NCBI GenBank assembly: GCA_027491155.1
Contig: JAIXWR010000021.1
Coordinates: forward strand, 288,853-352,852
Reading direction: 5' to 3'
DNA length: 64,000 bases
Source: Verrucomicrobiaceae bacterium
Lineage (GTDB): Bacteria; Verrucomicrobiota; Verrucomicrobiia; Verrucomicrobiales; Akkermansiaceae
Part shown: positions 1 to 11,613 of the stretch, in pieces
How positions within the stretch are numbered: position 1 is the first letter of the stretch
How the letters are laid out: the number at the start of each line of letters is the position of its first letter
Made by a program: the position numbers and the translations under genes
The notes under the pieces: model-generated
Databases searched by the model: none
Told to the model about the DNA's origin: nothing
What the model saw: the letters and a program-made list of their open reading frames with translations, nothing else

Positions 1-1266
1 CCGGAGACTCCCGCCGCGTTCCCCGCCTGGTTCGCGGAACGCCAGTGCGCCGCCTGGCAGCGCTTCCTCGATCTGCCCACCCCGAAGCGCGGCCATGAAA
101 TGTGGCGCTTCTCGTCGTTCAAGCAGCTCGATTTCTCCGCCTTTGCCAGGAGCGCCGACGTCTCGCAGTCCACCTCCTTGGTCCAGCGATCGACTGCCCT
201 CGAATCCCCCGCCGCGAAGTTCGTCTTCGCCAACGACGAACTCCTCCACTCGGAATCCAAGCTCCCCGACGGCGTCCTCTGCCTGCCGCTGGCCGAGGCC
301 CTGGTCTCGCACGGGGACCTCGTCCGCTCCCACTTCATGAAGCAGGACACCCGCCTCGGCTCCGCCAAGTGGACCGCGCTTCACGAAGCCAATCTGAGCA
401 ACGGCCTCTTCGTCCACGTCCCGGCCAACGTCGAGATCGACGGAACCATCGAGGTCTTCCACTGGCTGTCCGGCGAGAACACCGCGATCTTCCCGCACAC
501 CCTGGTCATCACCGGCGCGAACTCGAAGGTCCGCGTGGTCGACTACTTCCAGTCCGCCAACGACCGCGACCCCGGCCTCTGCATCGCCGTCAACGACCTG
601 ATCGCCGGCCCCGGCTCGAAGCTCGACTACCTCGCGATCCAGGCCTTCAACGAGAAGACCAAGGTCATCCAGGTCAACGAGACCGGCGTGGCCAGGGACG
701 CGTCCGCCACCGGCTTCATCCTCAACACCGGCGCCGCCTGGGCCCGCAACGAATCGCTCAGCCGCCTCGAGGGCGAGGGCTCCCGCTCTGACATGCTTTC
801 GGTCAGCGTTCCCGCCCGCGAGCAGGAGTACGACCAGCGCACCTTCCAGCACCACGTTTCGCCCGGTGCCTACAGCGACCTGCTTTACAAGAACTCGCTC
901 TACGATACCTCTCGTACCATTTTCTCCGGCCTGATCTTCGTCGACGAGGGCGCGCACCGCACCGACGCCTACCAGACCTGCCGCAACCTCTTCATGAGCG
1001 AGGACGCCGAAGCCAACTCGATGCCCGGTCTGGAGATCAACGCCGACGACGTGAAGTGCTCCCACGGCAGCACCAGCGCGGCGATCAGCGACGAGGAGAT
1101 CTTCTACCTCCGCGCCCGCGGCATCGATCCGGTCCGCGCCCGCCAGCTCATCGCCCGCGGTTTCTCGGTGGAGGTCATCGAGCGCCTCGGCGACGAGAAG
1201 GTCGAGGAGATGGTGCTGCGCTTCCTCGACGACAAGTTCTCGCACATCGCCAGCGGCGGGGCCTAG
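1..1266 (+). CDS. sufD: SufD, Fe-S cluster assembly scaffold subunit (5' end outside window)
   Basis: The reading frame is open from base 1, and the residues before the first internal Met (base 100) match the SufD start region (LPTPKRGHEMWRFSSF), so the gene begins upstream of the window. SufD pairs with SufB and the ATPase SufC in the cytosolic SUF complex that builds iron-sulfur clusters. The C-terminal part carries the family's DDVKCSHGSTSA segment, followed by the ISDEEIFYLRARGI pattern typical of SufB/SufD beta-helix proteins. The stop at 1264-1266 is intact. The rest of the suf operon should lie to the left. Codons around 901-916 depart from the usual C-ending bias (see findings). Confidence 0.93.
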   Translation, partial: PETPAAFPAWFAERQCAAWQRFLDLPTPKRGHEMWRFSSFKQLDFSAFARSADVSQSTSLVQRSTALESPAAKFVFANDELLHSESKLPDGVLCLPLAEALVSHGDLVRSHFMKQDTRLGSAKWTALHEANLSNGLFVHVPANVEIDGTIEVFHWLSGENTAIFPHTLVITGANSKVRVVDYFQSANDRDPGLCIAVNDLIAGPGSKLDYLAIQAFNEKTKVIQVNETGVARDASATGFILNTGAAWARNESLSRLEGEGSRSDMLSVSVPAREQEYDQRTFQHHVSPGAYSDLLYKNSLYDTSRTIFSGLIFVDEGAHRTDAYQTCRNLFMSEDAEANSMPGLEINADDVKCSHGSTSAAISDEEIFYLRARGIDPVRARQLIARGFSVEVIERLGDEKVEEMVLRFLDDKFSHIASGGA

Positions 1267-1300
1267 CACGCGGCGGATCGCGCCGCCGCCGTCCGATCGA

Positions 1301-2176
1301 TCACCGGCCTTTCTCTCCCGCCAGGACGAAGGTGTCGGAGTCCGCTCGCCAGCGCAGGTCGAGGGTTTTGACGTCGCGGCCCTCGCCTTCGCCGATCAGG
1401 CATTCGACGGAGAACGCGAGTTCCTTTCCTGCCCACTCGCCGAAGGTGGTGTCGGAAACGACCGGTTCGGTCGTGGCACCCGTTTCTTTCTTCAGGAACT
1501 CCTGCAGTTCGTCGGCTCCGAAAGGTCGCAAGCCGCCCTCGGGTCGCCACACCCACAGCAGGGTGGGCCGCCGGAAGATCACGATCTCGAGGGCGACCAT
1601 TTCCTCCGCCGGATGCCAGTGGACGCACGGCGCGACCGGTTCGTTGCCGTAGGCGGGAAGGAACATCCCCTCGACGCCGGCACCGAGCAATTCTTCGGTG
1701 CCATTGCGGCTGTCGATCAGGCAGGGCTTGCCACTCCGTTCGTAAATCACCCACCGCTTTCCGGGACTCCGGCCGAACATGTCGTTGTCGTAGCTCCGCG
1801 CCACCAGCCCGATGGCACGGCGGGTCATGTTGACGACGTCGGTTTCGGCGGAACCGAGATTCGCTTCGAGCGCCTTGATGTAGCGGCTCCTTTCACCCGG
1901 GGGAATCTGCCACCAACGGCTGCCGATCGCCCGGGCGGCCTTGCGCCGCACGGAGTTCCCGGGGGATTGCAGCATCGGAAGACAGGCCGCCGGAATGCGC
2001 GGATCGAGCGAGGTCGCGATCCCGTCGAGGGCCGCGAGCTGTTCTTCGGGCGCGACCTCGGGGACCAGTTTCGCGAGCAAATCCCCGACGGCCCTGGCTT
2101 CGTCCGCACGCAGGTTGCACGCGCCGAATAGCACCAGCAGTCCGGCCGCCATCCGAAAGGACCATCGATTTGCCAT
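1301..2176 (-). CDS. Secreted HEAT-repeat-like protein of unknown function
   Basis: This 291-residue protein starts best at the ATG ending at 2176 (MANRWSFRMAAG), which puts a short basic segment before a hydrophobic core; an in-frame ATG 12 bases upstream is also possible. The first third (about residues 25-110) has alternating helices with LDPRIPAACLPML and NSVRRKAARAIGSRW, which look like HEAT or PBS-lyase-type repeats. The C-terminal half is mixed and unrecognised, with WVIYERSGKPCLIDSRNG and several Trp-rich strands. It is probably exported to the periplasm. It converges on sufD with only 34 bases between stops. I cannot assign a function. Confidence 0.6.
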   Translation of the reverse strand: MANRWSFRMAAGLLVLFGACNLRADEARAVGDLLAKLVPEVAPEEQLAALDGIATSLDPRIPAACLPMLQSPGNSVRRKAARAIGSRWWQIPPGERSRYIKALEANLGSAETDVVNMTRRAIGLVARSYDNDMFGRSPGKRWVIYERSGKPCLIDSRNGTEELLGAGVEGMFLPAYGNEPVAPCVHWHPAEEMVALEIVIFRRPTLLWVWRPEGGLRPFGADELQEFLKKETGATTEPVVSDTTFGEWAGKELAFSVECLIGEGEGRDVKTLDLRWRADSDTFVLAGEKGR

Positions 2177-2343
2177 TGGCCGGACCATGATCCGGCTCCA
2201 TGCGCCGTGGCAAGCCCCCCGTTCGGCGGTTCAGGTCGCCGGGGCCCCGCAAGAAGCCGGAAAACCATCGTTTGACAAATCACCCGCGCTCCGGATCGTG
2301 GCACGGCAAGCGCGCGGTGGAAATCCGCCGCCTTCCTGAAACC

Positions 2344-2688
2344 ATGATTGCAGCCGAAGAGCGCTATCGTCCCTCCGCGTGGATCCCCTGGGTCCTTGCG
2401 CTGGTGGCGCTGGTCGGCGGCCACGTGGTGCTGCCGGACCTGGCTCAGGGAAGGAAAGGCCGGAGCCCGGATGCGTGCAGCCTGACCCAGGCTTCGGCCG
2501 ATGCCCCCGGTGCGGATGCCCAGCCGCAGGGCGGGGTGCTCCTGGTGCCGCAGGGAGACGGTGGCTTCAGGGTGGCGCTGCCTCCGCCGGTTTTGTTGGA
2601 GATCGATCGGCAAGGGTTTTTCCCCCTGATCGCCGGTGGTCGTGGATCGGTGCAGGGACGTGCCCCGCCAGGGCTTTGCCACGCCTGA
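2344..2688 (+). CDS. Small single-pass membrane protein, unknown
   Basis: A 114-residue protein starting MIAAEERYRPSAWIP, with one hydrophobic helix (about residues 13-32, IPWVLALVALVGGHVVLP) and a polar remainder rich in Gly and Pro. The frame stays open 144 bases upstream of this ATG, but that part is Arg/Pro-rich and does not look like protein. There is no recognisable family. It lies divergent from the HEAT-like gene and upstream of secA on the same strand, 234 bases away. It could be a genuine small membrane protein or a chance GC-rich frame. Confidence 0.4.
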   Translation: MIAAEERYRPSAWIPWVLALVALVGGHVVLPDLAQGRKGRSPDACSLTQASADAPGADAQPQGGVLLVPQGDGGFRVALPPPVLLEIDRQGFFPLIAGGRGSVQGRAPPGLCHA

Positions 2689-2922
2689 TGGCGCAGTCTC
2701 CCGTGGAAACGGTTCGCCGGTGAGGCGGATCGCCCCCTCCGGTGGTTGCCGCCGTTGAAATCCCCCGCCGGCAGGGGGGCCGGCGACCCGCTCTCCAAGC
2801 GGGTGATTCTCCCGGGTGGCCCCGCTGCGGCCGGCCCGGTTCCGCCTCACGGTTCCTTCGCCTTTCACCGTCCCGCCCGGCGCTTTCTTGCCCCGGCCGA
2901 CGCCCCACCTCATCCACCGATC
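2689..2922. other. GC-rich structured leader upstream of secA
   Basis: No gene is visible in these 234 bases. Two perfect hairpins stand side by side: CGCCGGC/GCCGGCG at 2766-2785 and ACCCGC/GCGGGT at 2786-2804, with loops of six and seven bases. They lie about 120 bases before the secA start and could form a 5' UTR structure; in other bacteria secA is controlled through its leader. On the minus strand the second loop reads TTGGAGA, like a serine tRNA anticodon loop, but no D or T arm can be formed (see rejected items). Confidence 0.35.
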
Positions 2923-5832
<2,910 letters not shown>

Positions 5833-5850
5833 TCCGGCCCGCGAAGAGCC

Positions 5851-6174
5851 TTAAAGCCCCAGCAAGTCCTCGATTTCCGACCGCGTCAACGAGCGGTCGC
5901 GGTTCTTGTTGGCGGCGTCGAACTTCTTGCCGGCGGTTTCCTTGTCGACTTCGCCGGCGAGATGCTCGTCGCGGGTCACCATGCCGTCCTCGTTCTTGTC
6001 TTTCTTGTCGAGGAAGTCGTTGACCGCGTCACGCTTCCGTTCGCGCTCCGCCTTCTCCTTCTTCTTCTGCAGCTCCTCCTGCTTGTCGCGGGCACCATTG
6101 CCGCGCTTTTTCTTCTTGGCCTCGACGGGCAGGATCAATGCGGCGAGCAGCACGAGGATGACGATGGGTTTCAT
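5851..6174 (-). CDS. Secreted EF-hand protein
   Basis: A 107-residue protein with a clear signal peptide (MKPIVILVLLAALILPVEA), then a Lys/Glu-rich helix (about residues 20-52), then two EF-hand-type loops: DKNEDGMVTRDE near residue 59 and NKNRDRSLTRSE near 89. The second loop has Arg at a position usually taken by Asp or Gly, so it may bind calcium weakly. Proteins of this shape are common in Verrucomicrobiota and Planctomycetota and are probably periplasmic or surface calcium binders. It converges on secA, with 18 bases between stops. Confidence 0.72.
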   Translation of the reverse strand: MKPIVILVLLAALILPVEAKKKKRGNGARDKQEELQKKKEKAERERKRDAVNDFLDKKDKNEDGMVTRDEHLAGEVDKETAGKKFDAANKNRDRSLTRSEIEDLLGL

Positions 6175-6364
6175 GGCCGGGCGATGTCGGACGACGGGGC
6201 GATGCCCCTCTCCGTATGACTACCTCTGACAGGAAAACCTGCCGGAACACGCAAAAAGACGGCCGGCCGGATCGGGATGCCCGCTGGCACGGCTCCTGCG
6301 TACTTCCCGGTGACCCGCTCCGGCCTTGCGCCGGGTGGGCCGGTCCGCTACCCCCTCCGCCGTC

Positions 6365-7396
<1,032 letters not shown>

Positions 7397-7447
7397 TGCC
7401 GCGGCGGGCGTGCGGGGCGACTTGCACCGCACTCCCGGTCCGGCGGT

Positions 7448-7909
7448 TCAGGCGAAGCGGTGCGAAGCCATCGCGAGCTTCGTCTGCTCCACGGTTTCGG
7501 CCGCTTCCTCGTCCATCGAGGCCAGGATGCCGGCGAGGTCGTTGGCGATCTCCTTGCGCATGCGGGCCACCATTTCCACGCCCTTCGGGGTGATGCGCAC
7601 CATGATCTTGCGGCGGTCTTCCGAAGCGTGGGCGCGCTCGACGTAGCCGAGCTTTTCGATCCGGTCCACCAGGCCGGTGGCCGCCGCGGTGGAGTGGCCC
7701 ATCTTCTTCGAGATGTCGGTCATCGTCAGGTATTCCTCGCTGGAGAGATAGGTCAGCAGGAAAAACTGCGGATAGGAAAGGTTGCCGCGGTTCAGCTCCT
7801 TGGAGAGGTTGAGGATGCAGCTGCGCTGGGTGAACAGCACGAAATCGGCGAGACGGCTGGCGTCGGCCTTCAGCGTGGCACTCGGGGTGCCCTGGGGGAT
7901 CAGTTTCAT
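7448..7909 (-). CDS. MarR-family transcriptional regulator
   Basis: A 153-residue winged-helix DNA-binding protein. The core runs from LSYPQFFLLTYL through LTMTDISKKMGHSTAAATGLVDRIEKLGYV (recognition helix about residues 70-90) to the wing ASEDRRKIMVRITPKG, followed by the C-terminal dimerisation helix. MarR proteins usually bind palindromes in their own promoter or that of a divergent gene and respond to small ligands. It is divergent from the membrane protein at 8207, and two palindromes lie in the 297-base gap. The bases before its ATG are almost pure C/A/T with no purine-rich ribosome site. Confidence 0.88.
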   Translation of the reverse strand: MKLIPQGTPSATLKADASRLADFVLFTQRSCILNLSKELNRGNLSYPQFFLLTYLSSEEYLTMTDISKKMGHSTAAATGLVDRIEKLGYVERAHASEDRRKIMVRITPKGVEMVARMRKEIANDLAGILASMDEEAAETVEQTKLAMASHRFA

Positions 7910-8010
7910 GGGGGGATGTGGGGGTGGGGGAGAACCCTCCGCGGGTGGTGGAGGGGTAAGCAGGTTGCTTGCTGACGGTCGGAGAATTCCAGAATTCAGG
8001 GCCGGGCGAT

Positions 8011-8028
8011 ATTACGCAATCGCGTGAT
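8011..8028. promoter_or_regulatory. Imperfect palindrome, possible MarR operator
   Basis: ATTACGC-AATC-GCGTGAT is a near-palindrome with six of seven pairs matching. It lies in the divergent intergenic region between the marR-type gene and the membrane protein gene, where MarR operators are usually found. Upstream, at 7984-7997, are two GAATTC hexamers separated by CA. Assignment to this regulator is inference. Confidence 0.35.
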
Positions 8029-8174
8029 ACCGGATCGACACGGGGAGCCCTCTCATGGACCCGCCGCTTCCGGGCCCTTCGTGCCCTTCGAAGCGATGCC
8101 CTGCCGACCGATCCGCCGGACGGAGGCCGGGAAGCGGGCCGGAACGCACCGCGCCTTTTTCGTTCCCATCGGGA

Positions 8175-8191
8175 AGATAAGTCGCTTATCT
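8175..8191. promoter_or_regulatory. Perfect palindrome AGATAAG-TCG-CTTATCT before the membrane protein gene
   Basis: A perfect inverted repeat with 7-base arms and a 3-base centre ends 15 bases before the ATG at 8207. Size and position suit a MarR-family operator that would block transcription or translation of the downstream gene. Confidence 0.45.
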
Positions 8192-8206
8192 CCCCCACAG
8201 AGCTTC

Positions 8207-8983
8207 ATGCCCGATCCCAAGCCCAAGCAGGAGCACCCGCTCGCCAATATCCTGATCAACGTGCTGATCCCCGTGATGGTGCTCAGCTATCTGAGCAAGG
8301 ATCCGGAAATCCAGATCAAGCTCGGCAAGGAGGCGAAGCCCTGGCACCTCGGCCCGCTGTGGGCGATGATCATCGCGCTCATCCCGCCCTTCGCCTACGG
8401 GGTATGGCACTTCGTCAAAACGAAACACGGCAACGTCTTCTCCGCGCTCGGCTTTGTCTCGGTGCTGCTCACCGGCGGCCTCACGCTCTATCTTTGGAAT
8501 GCCGACGGATCGGTGAAGCCGAATGCCGGCCTGCTGTTCGGGATCAAGGAAGCCTCGATCCCGCTGGTCCTCGCCTTCGCCATCCTCACCTCGCACAAGT
8601 CGGACAGCCCGCTGATCCGCGTGTTCCTCTACAACGACTCGATCTTCGACATCCCGCGGATCGAGCAGCGGGTCGCCGAACGGGGCGTGCAGGACGCGTA
8701 TTCGCGCCTCATGCTCGAGTCGACGCGCTTCTTCGCCGCTTCGTTCCTACTGAGCGCCGCGATGAACCTCGGGCTGGCGCTGTGGTTCTTCCGCGGCTTC
8801 GACGCGCTGGCGCTCGATGCCCTGGAGAATTACAACGGCATCATTGCCAAACTGACCGGCTGGAGCTTCGCGGTGATCGGCTTGCCGGTCCTGGTTTTCC
8901 TGTTCCTGATCCTGATGCGGCTGCTGAAGGGACTGCGCTCGCTGACCGGGATGGATGACAAGGAACTCATGCACCCGCGCTGA
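8207..8983 (+). CDS. VC0807-like integral membrane protein
   Basis: A 258-residue protein with five or six hydrophobic helices: LANILINVLIPVMVLSYL, LWAMIIALIPPFAYGVWHF, VFSALGFVSVLLTGGLTLYL, ASIPLVLAFAIL, FFAASFLLSAAMNLGLALWFF and FAVIGLPVLVFLFLILMRLL. The layout (SKDPEIQIKLG after helix 1, PPFAYG in helix 2, a cytoplasmic SDSPLIRVFLYND segment) matches the VC0807 family, whose transport function is unproven. The frame is open back to 8024, but that stretch is Arg/Pro-rich and contains the palindrome, so the ATG at 8207 is preferred. It is probably controlled by the divergent MarR regulator. Confidence 0.75.
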   Translation: MPDPKPKQEHPLANILINVLIPVMVLSYLSKDPEIQIKLGKEAKPWHLGPLWAMIIALIPPFAYGVWHFVKTKHGNVFSALGFVSVLLTGGLTLYLWNADGSVKPNAGLLFGIKEASIPLVLAFAILTSHKSDSPLIRVFLYNDSIFDIPRIEQRVAERGVQDAYSRLMLESTRFFAASFLLSAAMNLGLALWFFRGFDALALDALENYNGIIAKLTGWSFAVIGLPVLVFLFLILMRLLKGLRSLTGMDDKELMHPR

Positions 8984-8991
8984 AACGCGAA

Positions 8992-9011
8992 AGGCCCGCG
9001 GATGCGGGCCT
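8992..9011. terminator. Hairpin terminator between convergent genes
   Basis: AGGCCCGC-GGAT-GCGGGCCT forms a perfect 8-bp stem with a 4-base loop just after the membrane protein stop and before the end of the dehydratase gene on the other strand. It can serve both strands. It has no strong T tract, as is usual in GC-rich genomes. Confidence 0.65.
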
Positions 9012-9040
9012 CGGCGGAAGGCGGGGGCGGGCAAAGCGCC

Positions 9041-9325
9041 TCAGTCCACCAGGTTGTCGATCCGCTGCGCGAGCTCGATATCGGCATCGGTCACGCCGCC
9101 GGCGTCGTGGGTGGTGAGCTTGAGGGTCACCTTGGTGTAGCGGATGCGGATGTCCGGATGATGCTGAGCCTCGTCGGCGATCTCGGCGAGGTCGTTGACG
9201 AAATCGATCGCTTCCATGAATTCCTCGAATTCAACGGTGCGGGTGATCGCGTTGCTTTCGAAATCCCACTCGGGGCACTTCTTCAGGGCGGCGGTGAGTT
9301 CGTCGTCTTCGAGCAGGTCGGACAT
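9041..9325 (-). CDS. phhB: Pterin-4a-carbinolamine dehydratase
   Basis: A 94-residue cytosolic enzyme that dehydrates 4a-hydroxytetrahydropterin, recycling the pterin cofactor of aromatic amino acid hydroxylases. The diagnostic block is EAQHHPDIRIRYTKVTLKLT followed by THDAGGVT, with the paired catalytic His residues and the later His-Asp. Length matches the family (90-110 residues). No phenylalanine hydroxylase is next to it. The 14 bases before the ATG (ccgcccctcttccc) are all C/T/G with no Shine-Dalgarno sequence. Confidence 0.93.
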   Translation of the reverse strand: MSDLLEDDELTAALKKCPEWDFESNAITRTVEFEEFMEAIDFVNDLAEIADEAQHHPDIRIRYTKVTLKLTTHDAGGVTDADIELAQRIDNLVD

Positions 9326-9368
9326 GGGGAAGAGGGGCGGTTGCGCCGCGAGATTGCGTCCCCGCGTT

Positions 9369-9385
9369 CTCGCTTGGCAAGCGAG
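9369..9385. promoter_or_regulatory. Inverted repeat CTCGCTT-GGC-AAGCGAG
   Basis: A perfect 7-bp inverted repeat with a 3-base loop lies in the 129-base gap between two divergent genes, 70 bases before the lipoprotein ATG. It could be an operator or a leader hairpin; nothing else ties it to a regulator. Confidence 0.25.
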
Positions 9386-9454
9386 TTTGCCACCGAATTT
9401 TTTCCGTGCGAGCGAAGTTTGCCGTCGCGGCTCTTCCGGTGTAGCGATGGAGGC

Positions 9455-9898
9455 ATGAAGACGGCCTTCCTCTCCCTCGCGGTGCTTCCGCTGCTTCTGG
9501 TCTCGTGCGCGCCGACGACCCCCGAAGCGCGGATCGCGGCGCAGCCGGCGCTTTTCGACAAGCTCCCGGCGAAGCAGCAGGAACTCGTGCGGCAGGGGCG
9601 GATCGACAAGGGCATGGGCACCGACGCGGTTTATCTGGCCTGGGGCCGGCCGGCCCGCGAATACGAGGGCAACGACGGCGGCGTGCCGACCTTGCGCTGG
9701 GACTACGCCGGAACGACCCCCGTTTACACCAACGAGATCTATGGATACGGCGGCTACCGTTACGGCCGCTACGGTCGCTACGGCTACCCGTACGGTTACG
9801 GCATCGGGCAGGAAGTCACCTACGTGCCCTACCGCCGCGCCTCGGTCCTGTTCCGCAACGGCCGTGTGAGTTCGTGGGAGCGCAAGCGCGGGGAATGA
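9455..9898 (+). CDS. Small Tyr/Gly-rich lipoprotein
   Basis: A 147-residue protein starting MKTAFLSLAVLPLLLVSCAP with a typical lipoprotein signal and the acylated Cys near residue 18, so it is probably anchored in the outer or inner membrane. Residues 25-75 hold GRIDKGMGTDAVYLAWGRPA, a pattern found in SmpA/OmlA-like and related small envelope proteins. Residues 90-125 are a Gly/Tyr/Arg run (YGYGGYRYGRYGRYGYPYGY). The end RRASVLFRNGRVSSWERK looks like a beta-strand pair. I take it as an envelope protein of unknown role. Confidence 0.7.
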   Translation: MKTAFLSLAVLPLLLVSCAPTTPEARIAAQPALFDKLPAKQQELVRQGRIDKGMGTDAVYLAWGRPAREYEGNDGGVPTLRWDYAGTTPVYTNEIYGYGGYRYGRYGRYGYPYGYGIGQEVTYVPYRRASVLFRNGRVSSWERKRGE

Positions 9899-9902
9899 AA
9901 AA

Positions 9903-9932
9903 CCCCCGGCCCCGGGGATCCGGGAGCGGGGG
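9903..9932. terminator. Bidirectional hairpin terminator
   Basis: CCCCCG pairs with CGGGGG (9903-9908 with 9927-9932), and inside it CCCGG pairs with CCGGG around a GGAT loop, with one two-base mismatch between. It sits 5 bases after the lipoprotein stop and before the convergent L,D-transpeptidase stop. Confidence 0.6.
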
Positions 9933-9955
9933 CTGGAAAGGGTCGCCGGGAGGCC

Positions 9956-10582
9956 TCAGAAGTTCCACATCTTGCCCTGGTGGGCGTCGCGGAAGACCTG
10001 CGGGCTGAGCAGGTAGGACATCGGCGGGTTCGGCAGCGCGCTGTCGTCGAGCACCGGCAGCGACTTGCCCACGGTGGCATCCCACGGCTGGGTTTTGGCG
10101 ATGTCGATGGGAGTGCCGACCCGGACCATGTTGAAGATCTTGCGCGCCGACTTGAGCGGCAGTCGGACGCAGCCGTGGGTCGAGGGATAGGGTTTCACGA
10201 AGCCCCAGTGCATGCCGTAGGCGGGGCTGTAGAACTCCATCCAGTAGGTCATCGGATAGCCGGCTCCGGGGCTGCTGGCGCGGCGGCGTTCCGCTTTCTT
10301 CGCGCGGATCGGGAAGGTGCCTGCCGGGGTCGGGGTCGACGGCGTGCCGACGCAGATCGGCGTGGCGAGCAGCACCTCGTTGCCTTCGACGACATAAAGG
10401 CGTTGCGCGCTGGTGCTCAGCTTCACGCGGACCGCCGAGGGATTGGTCGGCTCCTTGACCGGCGGGTCGAACTTGAACGAGGTGTGGGCACCTCCCGTGG
10501 TGGTGGTGGTGCAGGAGCTGAAGGCCAGGGCGGCTCCGGCGAGGAGCAGGGCGGATAGGCAACGGAAGCGGATCGATTTCAT
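9956..10582 (-). CDS. L,D-transpeptidase (YkuD fold) lipoprotein
   Basis: A 208-residue cell-wall enzyme that makes meso-DAP to meso-DAP peptidoglycan cross-links or attaches proteins to peptidoglycan. It opens with a lipoprotein signal (LLLAGAALAFSSC, Cys near residue 24). The YkuD domain spans about residues 50-165: VKLSTSAQRLYVVEG, the TPAGTFPI segment, then the catalytic motif THGCVRLP with His and Cys. The last 40 residues (SLPVLDDSALPNPPMSYLL) are a tail I do not recognise. The gene converges on the small lipoprotein. Confidence 0.9.
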   Translation of the reverse strand: MKSIRFRCLSALLLAGAALAFSSCTTTTTGGAHTSFKFDPPVKEPTNPSAVRVKLSTSAQRLYVVEGNEVLLATPICVGTPSTPTPAGTFPIRAKKAERRRASSPGAGYPMTYWMEFYSPAYGMHWGFVKPYPSTHGCVRLPLKSARKIFNMVRVGTPIDIAKTQPWDATVGKSLPVLDDSALPNPPMSYLLSPQVFRDAHQGKMWNF

Positions 10583-10661
10583 GGGAAAGGTGGCGTGCGG
10601 TCGGGGTGCGGAAAGACTCCGTGCATGAAAGGCAATCCCCCCGGAGATGCAACCGGGAACT

Positions 10662-11279
10662 TCAGGGCGATGCCAGCAGGACGACCGCGAGCACCGCGAG
10701 TGCCAGGCCGAAAGCCCCGTCGATCCAGCGGGCCGATCGCTCGTAACGGGTCCTGAGAGGCTTCCATTGGAGCAGCCGGGCCCACAGCGCCCACAGCGTG
10801 CCGCCTTGCACGACGATCACGGCGGCGAGGGCGAAGGGCCACCACGGCGGATGCGTGCCGCTGAGGAAAGGAGCGCAAGTGGCGGCGAGGAAAACGACCG
10901 CTTTCGGGTTGAGAAGGTTGCATACCAGGCCGCGAAGGTAGGGATGGCGCGACAGCGGGCGCGCGGGGTCGGCGGGACCGGCCGCGGGGAAGCAGGCCGC
11001 GCGGAGCAGGCAGCCGGCGAGCCACAGCAGGTAGGCGGCCGCGGCCCAGGTGACCGCGAGGCGCAGGGCCGTGCTCTGCTGGAAGGCGAGCGCGAGCCCG
11101 GCGACCGCGACGCCGGCATGGAAGGCGAGGCCGGTGGCAATGCCGAGCGCCATCATCGCGCCGGCCCGTGCACCCTCGGCCAGCGCGGTCCGGGTCAGCA
11201 GGACCATGTCCGGCCCGGGACTGAACTGCCCCAGCGCCATCAAGCCGGCGAACAAGGCGAGTTCGAGCGCGGGATTCAC
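10662..11279 (-). CDS. LysE/RhtB-family amino acid exporter
   Basis: A 205-residue inner-membrane protein with the LysE start pattern ELALFAGLMALGQFSPGPDM, then TALAEGARAGAMMALGIATG, and the central NLLNPKAVVFLAATCAPFL motif; about six membrane helices. LysE-family carriers export amino acids or related compounds. The likely start is GTG at 11279, overlapping the upstream cytochrome gene's stop as GTGA, so the two are probably translationally coupled. The frame is open further upstream, but that part overlaps the cytochrome gene and reads as Arg-rich non-protein. Confidence 0.88.
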   Translation of the reverse strand: MNPALELALFAGLMALGQFSPGPDMVLLTRTALAEGARAGAMMALGIATGLAFHAGVAVAGLALAFQQSTALRLAVTWAAAAYLLWLAGCLLRAACFPAAGPADPARPLSRHPYLRGLVCNLLNPKAVVFLAATCAPFLSGTHPPWWPFALAAVIVVQGGTLWALWARLLQWKPLRTRYERSARWIDGAFGLALAVLAVVLLASP

Positions 11280-11572
11280 TTCTTGGCCGCCAGGATGTAG
11301 GCGGTCAGCGCCTGCTCGTCGGCTTCTGAAATCCCGGCGTTCCAGGACATGCCGGGCACCACCACGTGCCAGTCGTCCCGGCTCACGTCCGCCGGGAGGA
11401 TGGGCTCGTGGCATCGGCCGCACTGCGCCAGATAGACCGCGTGGCCGCGTTGCAAGGTGCCGAGCTTCGTCCCGCTGCGCCCGGCCATCGTCGCGTCGGG
11501 CACCGGGGCCGTTTTTGTGGCGCAGCCCGGGAGCAGCAGCAGGCAGGGGAGGAAAACGAGGGCCTTGTTCAT
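11276..11572 (-). CDS. Small cytochrome c lipoprotein (copy 2)
   Basis: A 98-residue protein with a lipoprotein signal (MNKALVFLPCLLLLPGC, Cys 17) and one heme-binding motif, CGRCHEP, near residue 51. Downstream is a Trp-containing helix (DDWHVVVPGM) with the Met that probably serves as the distal heme ligand. It closely parallels the next protein upstream over the last 65 residues (GT-L-TLQ-GH----CG-CH---LP), so the pair arose by tandem duplication. Periplasmic electron transfer is the likely role. Start ATG at 11572 is chosen over an upstream frame start because it opens the signal peptide. Confidence 0.82.
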   Translation of the reverse strand: MNKALVFLPCLLLLPGCATKTAPVPDATMAGRSGTKLGTLQRGHAVYLAQCGRCHEPILPADVSRDDWHVVVPGMSWNAGISEADEQALTAYILAAKK

Positions 11573-11613
11573 GACCGGCAGGCTAACACCCGCTTCCGCG
11601 CCGCGGCAATCCC

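Noticed and set aside
2741..2840. Possible serine tRNA (anticodon loop TTGGAGA plus long variable arm) on the minus strand
   Set aside because: The anticodon-like and variable-like hairpins are perfect, but no T arm (GGTTCGAATCC type), D arm or acceptor stem can be formed around them. Kept only as leader structure.
2746..2922. N-terminal extension of SecA from an ATG at 2746
   Set aside because: The extra 59 residues are Pro/Gly/Arg-rich, lie over the hairpins, and do not match any SecA start; MITWPFPK at 2923 does.
8024..8206. N-terminal extension of the VC0807-like protein
   Set aside because: Arg/Pro-rich, contains the palindrome and an AT-rich promoter-like area; the ATG at 8207 fits the family.
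9446..9454. GGAGG before the lipoprotein at 9455 as a Shine-Dalgarno site
   Set aside because: It is only one base from the ATG, too close to act; other genes in the window lack such sites.
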